Assembly: GCA_041736465.1 (NCBI GenBank)
Contig: JBGSTO010000466.1
Coordinates: 1-64,000 of the forward strand
Length of the DNA: 64,000 nucleotides
Direction: 5' to 3'
Origin: JAJUJL01 sp041736465
Lineage (GTDB): Bacteria > Chloroflexota > Anaerolineae > Anaerolineales > UBA4823
Below, piece by piece: positions 17,301 through 24,598 of this stretch (position 1 is the first letter of the stretch; each line of letters begins with the position of its first letter). The notes under the pieces are model-generated. The model was not told the origin of the DNA. It did not search any database and saw only the letters and a list, made by a program, of their open reading frames with translations. Both the position numbers and the translations under genes were made by a program.

Positions 17301-17676
17301 GCATCTCGCCGACGGTTACCAGCACTTCCCCGTTGCGCACCAGGCGCAGCGTTACCAGGGTTGGCAGCGGCACCCGACCGGCGACGTGCCCGTTCAGCAG
17401 ATCGATATTGATGCTGGACGTGGTCGCAGCTTCGGCGGACACCACGCTCACAGCCATAGGAGCAGGCTCAGCCGCTTTGCTGAGCGCCAGCCAGCGCGGG
17501 TCGGGCAGAGGAGCAGGCTCGGCTTCTCCGGGCGAATTAGTTCGGAATAAGGCGGCTTGATCGCCGGTTGGGAGAGCGGCTCGGGTGTTATGAGGCAGGC
17601 ACAGCAGGCTGGCAGCAAGGATCACCAGTGCCGCTGCCAGAGGCAGGCACAGACGGAAAGCTGGGTTGATTTTCAT
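14350..17676 (-). CDS. Large secreted repeat protein, carboxypeptidase-regulatory/Big-like repeats
   Basis: A 1108-residue exported protein. The N-terminal signal is LCLPLAAALVILAASLLCLP with cleavage probably after NTRA. The body contains at least six imperfect repeats of about 160 residues. Each has a strand ending VP.LTA, then G..PPG(S/A)(S/E)L.V, then a Y.A-type strand; examples are VFGETLPGASLNIYF, ISGTAPAGSEVTAIL, VTGVAPPESRLVIEL and VIGAAPPQVALDVKF. This matches Ig-like adhesive repeats. The chain ends in HFFPVMMR, a short hydrophobic tail resembling C-terminal motifs of other Chloroflexota secreted proteins. No enzymatic domain is visible; surface adhesion or structure is likely. Confidence 0.8.
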   Translation of the reverse strand: MKINPAFRLCLPLAAALVILAASLLCLPHNTRAALPTGDQAALFRTNSPGEAEPAPLPDPRWLALSKAAEPAPMAVSVVSAEAATTSSINIDLLNGHVAGRVPLPTLVTLRLVRNGEVLVTVGEMPVPEPGSYYYYFTPNRVWEVCDPYPPYCTIIRPLENDELWLEQSGAVFSMTVPHLTALASSEEDRVFGETLPGASLNIYFYPEDEPTQVYTATAVASTGGYSAILPVNVQRKDSGFSQVEVAPGRYAYRALRAPLLAPHVGGIAIYGSAAPGEMVMIDVINPDADELIAATENYVDSDGFFSAYVYLGSNQQVLTENLLLRAECAGQTFSMTIPHLTAFADIAAGKIGGETIPGAPLEILRFDGPIQGYIPAPWVGNPTAHTSLSAEPDGEYSASMPLSPPDYGVVAATLSDEHQAFTHFVTPYLLANVGTTSSSTSLYLSRTYVLGQLPVYNQPITLAVEGPSGYLKDQLQSFTLQTGNFTLESPNYSGLVIDSGDLMTVTAPGLAPVSVPVPLFTAEGDYETNQIWGKAPPGSSLRVSIYNGYSPIYPPEHDRFLDATLDVTATASGDYLADFTGTFTLTQYSSAAVTLWTAEGHALQRHAEFPNPCSHGVSGARIGSHRVEMTPRSNCSQTFLRLLTADGREKGTAVIPEYVWEPSYVSLYDQDYTPAIIEPGDWLEANYLGTFTRFEVPALNARIDEQASAISGTAPAGSEVTAILKSPDGSGFITGTAGLDGSYLLPISDPSLLTGGLFAKVMLSGSDPVFYVLDVLPLLETTLYYNRIWGTIMPYSSYTLTWQSPTGEFTATGTTYSTGYVSQYMDAPLRIVSPGDLIRLQTQEHTVSMTVPLLSAELDSSSATVTGVAPPESRLVIELYNSNQYYYWQPDASQIVTSTTNGDFSAAFPEMAPLTRAYGSVIYRDGNGHKTYYSFANPYLEITIGEMCMSGSVPAPRQPYALTHQSVTGATEVYTGTAYGDNGLFGECLQEATQPGDLFMLESPAGSMVFSYTVPELTALHDYELQAVIGAAPPQVALDVKFYPPNFGEIFRRTASGADGRFGVDTSDLPLSVRTSGNVAFYDPAGAIVRRNFVVSGYQHFFPVMMR

Positions 17677-17854
17677 CTTTATTTTCCCTCCCCAGAAACT
17701 TGCAGCACACGTCGCAGGAATTTAATGACCCGTAAATATCGCCCTGAAGAGGCGTATTCGCGACGGAAGGGTCTATATTATTTATAGCACAAGAAGCAAG
17801 TTGGTGATAATTAGAAAGGCGCGCGGCAGGGGGGCGGAGTTGAAATCCAGGCGA

Positions 17855-18781
17855 TCAGAATCGCCGCGTGCGTTGATCTAGGCGGCGTAAGCCGGCTTGC
17901 CGGGCGAAGGAGACGGCTTGCAGGTACTCGATCTGCGATAAAGCGCGGTTCAGCTCCGGGTAGTGGTGAGCATTGTATGCCGGGCGGTACTGATCCATCA
18001 GGTTCAGGTAGGTATCCCTGGAAATCTCGTCCGCCAGGAAGCGCACGATTTGCTCGCTGCCCGCCAGGTTGCCCGGCAGCACCAGATGCCGAACCAGCAG
18101 GCCGCGGGTAGCAAGGCCATTTTCAGCGATGTGCAGATCGCCCACCTGGCGGTGCATCTCCTTCACCGCAGCCTGGTTGGCGTTCGGGTAATCGGGGATG
18201 CCGGAATATTTCTCGGCAATTTCTGAGTCTGCGTATTTCATGTCCGGCATGTAGATATCCACCACGCCATCCAGCAGCGCCAGCGTTTCCAGGGAATCGT
18301 AACCGCCGGTGTTGTACACCAGAGGGATGTGCAGACCGGCGCGGGCGGCGATCCACAGCGAAGCCAGGATTTGCGGCACGATGTGGCTGGGCGACACCAG
18401 GTTGATGTTGTGGCAGCCTTCTTCTTGAAGCTCCAGCATCAATGCTGCAATTTCTTGCGGCTCCAGCTCCAATCCGGAGTCACTCTGGCTGATGTCGTGA
18501 TTCTGGCAGTACTGGCAGCGCAAATTGCAGCGGGTGAAAAAGATCGTCCCGGAGCCGCCCCAACCTCGCAGTGGATCTTCCTCGCCGAAGTGAGGGGCGT
18601 AGCTGCCCACCCGAGCCAACTCGCCGGTGCGGCAGCGTCCCAGTTCCCCTACCCGCCGGTTGACCCGGCACCCCCAGGCGCAACCACGACAGGCATGCAG
18701 CATTGCATAAGCCTCAAGCACACGCTGGCCCAACTCGCCGCTTCTGAGCAGCGTCAGATAGGCAGCTTCAAAATCCGGCAT
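17855..18781 (-). CDS. PflX-like radical SAM protein
   Basis: A 308-residue radical SAM enzyme related to pyruvate formate-lyase activases. The N-terminal cysteine cluster CRGCAWGCRVNRRVGELGRC (about residue 28) is typical of the PflX subgroup. The SAM-cluster motif is CNLRCQYC (CxxxCxxC) near residue 85. Downstream are the NLVSPSHIVPQIL and IYMPDMKYADSEIAEKYS blocks. It starts inside the HD gene (14 bp overlap), so the two are co-translated. The target protein is unknown: no glycyl-radical enzyme lies in this window. Confidence 0.85.
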   Translation of the reverse strand: MPDFEAAYLTLLRSGELGQRVLEAYAMLHACRGCAWGCRVNRRVGELGRCRTGELARVGSYAPHFGEEDPLRGWGGSGTIFFTRCNLRCQYCQNHDISQSDSGLELEPQEIAALMLELQEEGCHNINLVSPSHIVPQILASLWIAARAGLHIPLVYNTGGYDSLETLALLDGVVDIYMPDMKYADSEIAEKYSGIPDYPNANQAAVKEMHRQVGDLHIAENGLATRGLLVRHLVLPGNLAGSEQIVRFLADEISRDTYLNLMDQYRPAYNAHHYPELNRALSQIEYLQAVSFARQAGLRRLDQRTRRF

Positions 18782-19514
18782 CCAGGGCGCCTTCTTGTTC
18801 CAGGCGAAGCTGAACGATAAAGCTTTCGATGAATCTGCGCCGTTCCTGCAGCATCTGTCTGCCAGCGCGGGTGTGCATGTGCGCCATCGACTCGTCGCAG
18901 TAAGCCAGTTCAGCGCTTTCCAGGCGCTCCACAAGCAGGCGGTAGTAGTCCGGTGAGCTGCGCTCGACATGGTTGCCTGCTAAAAAGATGGATAAAGCTC
19001 CGATCTCATCCAGGAGATCAGCATCTTTGAGGATTGCTGAAAGGATGTCTTCGTCTTCGCCGTCTTTTTGCGAGTGGGCGGCGATGATATCCAACAGGCG
19101 TGCCAGATCGGGAAGCACCTGCATGCGCACAGGCTGCGCTTCCAGCCAGGAGCGTACTATTCCGGCACCAACGACGGCATGGTCTCTGCCGGCATCCAGG
19201 CGGGCAACGTCGTGCAAACGGGCAGCCAGGTGCAAGATGAAAGCATCCTCCTCGCTGGCGTCAGGCTGCTCGCTTGCCAGCAGGCGCAGTGCGGTAGCCT
19301 CCACGCGCAGGGTGTGCAGCACGACAAATCGCCCGTGCTTGCGCCAGGGATGAATAGTTTCGTAGGGTTTGATTTTACCGTCAAGGCGTTCCTTGAGAAA
19401 CTCGAGCGATTCGGCCAGGAGCTTTGATCGCTCTGATTGAATTTCGGCAAGGTCAGGATCCTCTACAGTCACCACAGCCTCGTATGCACGGAGCAAGGAA
19501 TTATGATTCGGCAA
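18768..19514 (-). CDS. HD-domain phosphohydrolase-like protein
   Basis: A 248-residue protein with a complete HD signature: H in FVVLHTLRVEATAL, HD in AARLHDVARLD, and D in ILKDADLLDEIG. This fits a metal-dependent phosphohydrolase of uncharacterised substrate. The start is uncertain. A TTG at 19514 lies inside the upstream phosphorylase gene (14 bp overlap) without a clear ribosome site, and a GTG about 15 codons later, preceded by GAGG, is an alternative. It overlaps the radical SAM gene downstream, so the three genes form one transcript. Confidence 0.78.
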   Translation of the reverse strand: MPNHNSLLRAYEAVVTVEDPDLAEIQSERSKLLAESLEFLKERLDGKIKPYETIHPWRKHGRFVVLHTLRVEATALRLLASEQPDASEEDAFILHLAARLHDVARLDAGRDHAVVGAGIVRSWLEAQPVRMQVLPDLARLLDIIAAHSQKDGEDEDILSAILKDADLLDEIGALSIFLAGNHVERSSPDYYRLLVERLESAELAYCDESMAHMHTRAGRQMLQERRRFIESFIVQLRLEQEGALDAGF

Positions 19515-21276
19515 GCAGCCAGATGGATTGGTAGGCGCTTAACTGTACCAGTAGTTGATCTGCTTGGGCGAATATGCGGCGATTTGCGATTAAATCATTC
19601 CAACTTCTGGCAGCAGGAAGCTGCCAACGGCTTAATTCTACCTCTATCTGGAGGGATGTCGTGCTGAGGTTGACCAGGCAAAGAACAGTCTGATTGAAAT
19701 CGCTGGCAGTACGCAGCACAGAAAACAACCGGGCATCCAAATTCAGAATACGTTGCCCCGCGAGTGGGTGGAAAGCGGGGTGTGCAGCGCGGATTCTCAG
19801 CAGCTGCGTGTAGGTATTCAGTGTACGCGATGCAAGATGATCAGGGTCGTTCAGCCGTGCGTCCAGTTCTTGGAGAGAGAATTTTTTCCGGTTGATCGAC
19901 CTGGCTCTGCCGGTTAGTTCAACGCACTCCTGGCAGTTGCGAGAGGCGATCAGGCTGTGGAAATAGATTCCCGGTACGCCAGCCAAAGAGAGCATGATCA
20001 CTTGGGAAGCGAGAAAACGCGGAATATCGATCTCGGGATCGGGGCGCGATGGATCGTTTAGTGCATCATATAGGGTGATATTTAATTCGTATGCGCTCTG
20101 ACTGCCATCGGGGTTATTGCGATAAGATACTCTACCGCCGTGATCCAGTGTGCGCTTAACCAAGTCTTGAATTTCCGCTGCGGATAACAGTCCTTCCGCA
20201 GGTCTGACGCCTATGCCATCGTGGGATGCGAGGAAATTAAAAAACATTGCTTGTGGAAACGGCTTCTCCAGGCTGCTTGCCCAGTCGCTCAACACTGCAC
20301 CGTTCCCGGTTTGAAGGCAGTGCAGAACCAAAGGAGCCAAAGGAAATTGATACACCAATTGGGCTTCATCTCCGCGAGCGGGCAATTCAGAGCCCGGTGT
20401 GTGGAGCGGGCTGCCGAAGTAGCTGACGTTTTCTTCGTGGGGCACGTTGGTTTCGGTGATCAATAGCACATCAGGGGCGATGACATCTAAAACTGCACGG
20501 AAGATTTTCACCACGCTGTGAGTCTGGGGTAGATGGATACACGAGGTTCCGATTTCCTTCCACAGGTAAGCGATTGCATCCAGGCGGATGAGGCTTGCAC
20601 CTTGCGACACGTAGAACAACAGCAAGTCGCACATCTCCAGCAGCACCTGATGATTGGCGTAGTTGAGGTCGATTTGGTCGTCGCTGAACGTCGTCCAGAC
20701 ATGGCGCGTTCCCTGGCTGGTATCTACCGGAGTGAGCAACGGCAGCACTCGTGGGCGAACTACCCCGGACAGGTCGGCTCCTGGATCGACAGAGATAAAA
20801 TACTCCTGGTACTGCTCCACGGCATGTAGAAAACCTTCAAACCAGGCGCTATGCCTGGAAATGTGATTCACGACCGCGTCGAACATCAAACGATATTGTT
20901 CACCCAAGGATTGCACATCAGGCCACGATCCAAGCTCCGGATCGACCTGTCGATAATCGATCACCGAAAAGCCATCATCCGATGAATAGGGGTAAAACGG
21001 TAGGATGTGAACAGCAGTAAGCGCTCGATGCAAGTACCGGTCCAAAAAGGTGCGCAGTGTCCTCAGGGGGGCTTCCTGAGAGGATTGGATTTGGTCGCCG
21101 TAGGTGATCAACACAGCCAGTTTCTGGTCGATCTGGCTGATTTGGGGGGAGCGGTTAGACAGGCGTTTTTCCCATCTATTGAGCAAAGACTGCCAGGCAG
21201 GCCAAATCTTTGCGGTGGTGGATTTTCCATAGAGAAATTCAAGATGATCCCTGATTGATTTACGATTAGTTTTCAT
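19501..21276 (-). CDS. GH13_18 phosphorylase (sucrose/glucosylglycerate phosphorylase-like)
   Basis: A 591-residue GH13 subfamily 18 enzyme. The catalytic set is complete: nucleophile Asp in SLIRLDAIAYLWKE, acid/base Glu in VLLITETNVPHEEN, and transition-state Asp in FLASHDGIGVRP. The block NPDGSQSAYELNITLYDALND is characteristic of the subfamily. Such enzymes phosphorolyse a glucoside to glucose-1-phosphate and an acceptor. The surrounding binding protein and permeases recall the E. coli ycjM-N-O-P cluster, where YcjM is a glucosylglycerate phosphorylase, so that substrate is favoured over sucrose (inference). Cytoplasmic: no signal peptide. Confidence 0.88.
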   Translation of the reverse strand: MKTNRKSIRDHLEFLYGKSTTAKIWPAWQSLLNRWEKRLSNRSPQISQIDQKLAVLITYGDQIQSSQEAPLRTLRTFLDRYLHRALTAVHILPFYPYSSDDGFSVIDYRQVDPELGSWPDVQSLGEQYRLMFDAVVNHISRHSAWFEGFLHAVEQYQEYFISVDPGADLSGVVRPRVLPLLTPVDTSQGTRHVWTTFSDDQIDLNYANHQVLLEMCDLLLFYVSQGASLIRLDAIAYLWKEIGTSCIHLPQTHSVVKIFRAVLDVIAPDVLLITETNVPHEENVSYFGSPLHTPGSELPARGDEAQLVYQFPLAPLVLHCLQTGNGAVLSDWASSLEKPFPQAMFFNFLASHDGIGVRPAEGLLSAAEIQDLVKRTLDHGGRVSYRNNPDGSQSAYELNITLYDALNDPSRPDPEIDIPRFLASQVIMLSLAGVPGIYFHSLIASRNCQECVELTGRARSINRKKFSLQELDARLNDPDHLASRTLNTYTQLLRIRAAHPAFHPLAGQRILNLDARLFSVLRTASDFNQTVLCLVNLSTTSLQIEVELSRWQLPAARSWNDLIANRRIFAQADQLLVQLSAYQSIWLLAES

Positions 21277-21335
21277 GATCCTTCAGTAGAATGAGAGCGC
21301 CAGCCATGCAGGGTGCCCCAGGCGTGTCTAATCGT

Positions 21336-22571
21336 CTAGAGCAGTTCTTTGAGCTTTTTATCTAATACTTCTAAGGAGAAATGCTCGCGGGCTATTTCAT
21401 AATTGACTTCTGCCATACGCCGGGTTTCCGCCGGGTCGTCCAGCAGGTAACGTATCTTCTCTACGCTGGCTTGGTCGACGAAGCCATCCAACTCGACAAG
21501 CTCGAATCCAAGCGGGCGGATGTCTGCGTTGTAGACCGGGTAGCGGTTCACCAGCAGCAATTTCTTGAAATAGATGGCTTCGAGCAGGGCGTTGCCAAAG
21601 CCTTCGTATATGCTGGGGTATGTAATCAAATCTGCCTGGATGTAAGCATCCCATAGCGAGTAAATCTTGTGCCCATCGATCCGATCGCGCTGCGTGCCGA
21701 TCAAGTGATCGATCAACTGCAGGTTAACATCCATATTGCCGGCTTCTCGTTTGAGCCACAGCCAGTAAGCGAGGCCTTCATCGTCTGCCCGGTGGGCGAT
21801 AAAGAGATGACTTCCGGGTAGGTTTAAGTTATGCACCAGCTCGATGGACATCTCGATGCCCTTGCGCTGGATGACGCGCGTGGGCTGAAGAATAAAACGC
21901 TCGTTTTCGACAAGCCCCAGCTCTTTTCGCAGCTCACTGTTATAACCGTCTGTCTGGGGAGGTTCGCTGGCAAAATCATGAACATTCGGGATTACGATCG
22001 AGTCGATGCCTCGCCGTGCTTTCAAGCGGTGTTGAGCGATCGAGTTGATGGTCACATGGCAGATATTTGGCAGCTTTGCCGGAAAGGTAGTGTCCAGCAG
22101 ATCCAGTATGGCATTGGTTTGGTAGCGCTGCCGCTCCCAATAAAAGTCGTGGTGGTGGGCAATGGTTGGAATGCCAAGCTCGGCGATCAAGCCGGTCAAG
22201 CTAACGCCGAGTGGTAAATTCATGGGAATCGTCAAAGCGTTCTGGACGATAATCATGTCCAGCTTGTTGCCTCGGATAAAGCTGCGCAGGGGAGCGCGTA
22301 TTTCATCCGCAATGGTGTAAATTTCATCACTTAATTTGTCGCCATCTGTATCTGGATGCTCACCGAAAGCACGCTGACTGAGCTTTACAATGGATTGGTG
22401 TTTGAAGTGCAGTCGGGGGATTAGGGCGCCGTTGGCGGCATAGCCTCCCAATTCGCCTGCGCAGTAGTAGATTTCATGACCATTGCGTTTTAGGACTTGT
22501 GACCACTTTTCCACCTCTAAGGAGACGCCATCTGTGCCGTTCAAGCGAGTCGAGATAAACCCAATTCTCAT
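21336..22571 (-). CDS. GT4-family glycosyltransferase
   Basis: A 411-residue GT-B glycosyltransferase. The N-terminal acceptor domain shows FISTRLNGTDGVSLEVEKW and AHHHDFYWERQRYQT. The C-terminal nucleotide-sugar domain shows LQPTRVIQRKGIEMSIEL and the EX7E motif in EGFGNALLEA, as in retaining GT4 enzymes. The HHHDFYWER block reminds me of mannosylglucosylglycerate synthase-type proteins, but I cannot confirm this. It lies between the permeases and the phosphorylase, an unusual place for a synthetic enzyme in an uptake operon. The nucleotide-sugar donor and the acceptor are unknown. Confidence 0.82.
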   Translation of the reverse strand: MRIGFISTRLNGTDGVSLEVEKWSQVLKRNGHEIYYCAGELGGYAANGALIPRLHFKHQSIVKLSQRAFGEHPDTDGDKLSDEIYTIADEIRAPLRSFIRGNKLDMIIVQNALTIPMNLPLGVSLTGLIAELGIPTIAHHHDFYWERQRYQTNAILDLLDTTFPAKLPNICHVTINSIAQHRLKARRGIDSIVIPNVHDFASEPPQTDGYNSELRKELGLVENERFILQPTRVIQRKGIEMSIELVHNLNLPGSHLFIAHRADDEGLAYWLWLKREAGNMDVNLQLIDHLIGTQRDRIDGHKIYSLWDAYIQADLITYPSIYEGFGNALLEAIYFKKLLLVNRYPVYNADIRPLGFELVELDGFVDQASVEKIRYLLDDPAETRRMAEVNYEIAREHFSLEVLDKKLKELL

Positions 22572-22607
22572 AGATTAAAATGCTCCTCCTGTTTAGAGAG
22601 TGCCCAT

Positions 22608-23540
22608 TTACCCTTTTACACCACCCGCTGTCAAGCCTTCTTCCAAGAAACGCTCCAATGCTAAGAAGAGCAGCACAACAGGGATGGTCATAATTGTCGA
22701 GGCTGCCATGACAACATTCGGCCGCGGGCTGGGATCATTGTACAACGTATTGATCTTTATTGGCATGGTGAACAAGTCGTTATTGTTCAAGAATATCAGG
22801 GCGTATAGAAATTCATTCCAGGCGATCATAAAGGTGTAGATCGCCACAGAAACCAGGGCTGGGATCGCCAGTGGGAGTGTGATCCGCCAGATGACCTGCA
22901 AACGGCTGCACCCATCGATCAAACCGGCTTGCTCGATCTCGGAAGGGATGGTGCGGAAATAATTCGTCAGCATATATATCGCTACTGGCAGGGTTTGCGC
23001 CAGGTAAGTAAAGATCAGCACAGGAAGATTATCCTGCACGTCAAACCCCAGGCGTTCTCCGATTTGCGCCAGCATGGCAAACAATGGAATGATGAGTAGC
23101 ACACCTGGGAAAAGGTAGATCATCAAAATGCTGTTGAGCAGAATATTCTTTCCGCGAAAGCGCAAACGAGCGATGGCATACGAGCCGAGGGTGGCCAGGA
23201 TCACAGCGATAACAGCGGTCGGGACTGCCACCTTCAGGCTGTTTACAATATTATTGCCAAAACGCTGGAAGCTTTGATTGGTTGGGTCGAACAGCTCTTT
23301 ATAGGCCTCCAAACGCAACCCGCTGGGCACATACACTGGATTGCGGGCGCCGATCTCAGCTCTGGTTTTAAACGAAGAACTGACCATCCAATAAAAAGGG
23401 AATAAGATACTGCTGAGGAAGAAAATCATTGCCAGGGCAAATATAAACCGGGACCAGGTGATCCAGCCTGCCAGGTGGTCGATGAATGTTCTCCGCGGTG
23501 CGTAAGATTGTGATGGTATGTTCGTTCCGGATGATTGCAT
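22608..23540 (-). CDS. ABC sugar transporter permease (MalG/UgpE type)
   Basis: A 310-residue inner-membrane permease with six predicted segments and the cytoplasmic EAA motif EIEQAGLIDGCSRLQVIWRI. The long cytoplasmic N-terminus and the ending LERFLEEGLTAGGVKG are typical of MalG-type carbohydrate permeases. I chose the ATG at 23540 (GAGG 9 bases upstream) over one at 23558, which would overlap the previous gene. It pairs with the MalF-type permease immediately upstream. No ATPase is encoded here, so a shared MsmK/UgpC-like ATPase elsewhere is expected. Confidence 0.92.
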   Translation of the reverse strand: MQSSGTNIPSQSYAPRRTFIDHLAGWITWSRFIFALAMIFFLSSILFPFYWMVSSSFKTRAEIGARNPVYVPSGLRLEAYKELFDPTNQSFQRFGNNIVNSLKVAVPTAVIAVILATLGSYAIARLRFRGKNILLNSILMIYLFPGVLLIIPLFAMLAQIGERLGFDVQDNLPVLIFTYLAQTLPVAIYMLTNYFRTIPSEIEQAGLIDGCSRLQVIWRITLPLAIPALVSVAIYTFMIAWNEFLYALIFLNNNDLFTMPIKINTLYNDPSPRPNVVMAASTIMTIPVVLLFLALERFLEEGLTAGGVKG

Positions 23541-23541
23541 A

Positions 23542-24501
23542 TCAGTTATCCTCAACATTTCTCATCACTAATCTGATATACGCGGCCATGAATAGGATCA
23601 AGATCACCAACAAGATCATGGCGGTGGCGGCTCCCCTGCCGAAGTCGAAGAGTTTAAAGCTGAATTCGTAGGTCAAGACTGGCAACACTTTGGTGCCAAA
23701 CCCACCGCTGGTGAGCAAGAAAATGTCATCGAATTTGTTGAATGTCCACATCAGGCGCAGCAGGAAAATTGCGCCAAGAACGTAGCGAAGCTCTGGAATG
23801 GTTACGTGAATGAATTTTTGCCAGGTGCTGGCGCCATCGACGTCGGCAGCTTCATACAAGGTCGAGTCAACTGCCTGAAGACGGGCGAGGATCATTAACA
23901 TGGCGAAGGGGAAGTACCGCCATGCCTCAAAGATGATCACCAAAAGCAGAGCGAGGCCGCGCGTTGCCAGGTATGCCTTGGGGAGCTCGATTACACCCAG
24001 CCGCATCAAGAGATCGTTTAATACTCCGGATGGACGTGGATCGAGAATCCACCGCCATACAAACGCCACACTAACGATAGGAGCGATATACGGGAAGAGG
24101 AAAATCGCCCGAGCCAGTCCTCTCCCGCGAAATGGGCGATTTAGCAGCAGAGAAGCAGCTAGCCCAACCAGAATTGTGAGCACGGTTGCGCTGAATGAGT
24201 ACACAATACTGGTAACAGCCGCACCCCAAGATTGCCAGCTCTGAAATTTGAAGGCAAAGTCATCAAAGACTTTCACATAGTTCTCAAAGCCCACAAATGG
24301 AGTCTCAAATACGTTTCCTAAATTCTTCAAACCGACATCATGGAAACTGATCCAGATGCTGAACGCCGCTGGAAACAATACCACGCCGAAAACGATCAGC
24401 GCAGTTGGCAAGATTAGGTACCAGGCAAGCCGCGCTTCACGTGCTTGAAGCGAGTTCCATCGGGATACACCGGATTTTTCCGGCTTCGCAATGGTGGTCA
24501 T
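23542..24501 (-). CDS. ABC sugar transporter permease (MalF/UgpA type)
   Basis: A 319-residue permease with six predicted membrane segments and an EAA loop, LYEAADVDGASTWQKFIHVT. The start at 24501 directly follows GGAGGG; longer frames would extend through the upstream hairpin and are rejected. It forms the heterodimeric channel with the MalG-type protein encoded one base downstream. The binding protein gene lies upstream, separated by a stable stem-loop. Confidence 0.92.
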   Translation of the reverse strand: MTTIAKPEKSGVSRWNSLQAREARLAWYLILPTALIVFGVVLFPAAFSIWISFHDVGLKNLGNVFETPFVGFENYVKVFDDFAFKFQSWQSWGAAVTSIVYSFSATVLTILVGLAASLLLNRPFRGRGLARAIFLFPYIAPIVSVAFVWRWILDPRPSGVLNDLLMRLGVIELPKAYLATRGLALLLVIIFEAWRYFPFAMLMILARLQAVDSTLYEAADVDGASTWQKFIHVTIPELRYVLGAIFLLRLMWTFNKFDDIFLLTSGGFGTKVLPVLTYEFSFKLFDFGRGAATAMILLVILILFMAAYIRLVMRNVEDN

Positions 24502-24551
24502 ACACCCTCCGATCTCCCAGGCAGAGAGTAAACGCGCAAGAGCGGAAATTT

Positions 24552-24587
24552 TGGGGGTGCATGCCATATTCCCAGCATGCACCCCCA
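24552..24587 (-). other. Intercistronic stem-loop after the binding-protein gene
   Basis: A perfect 13-bp stem (TGGGGGTGCATGC with GCATGCACCCCCA, loop of 10) lies between the binding-protein stop and the first permease. The minus-strand flank has no strong U-run (AAATTTCC), so it is more likely a processing or RNA-stabilising element, or a partial terminator, that lets the binding protein be made in excess. Confidence 0.75.
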
Positions 24588-24598
24588 GGAAAAGGGGC

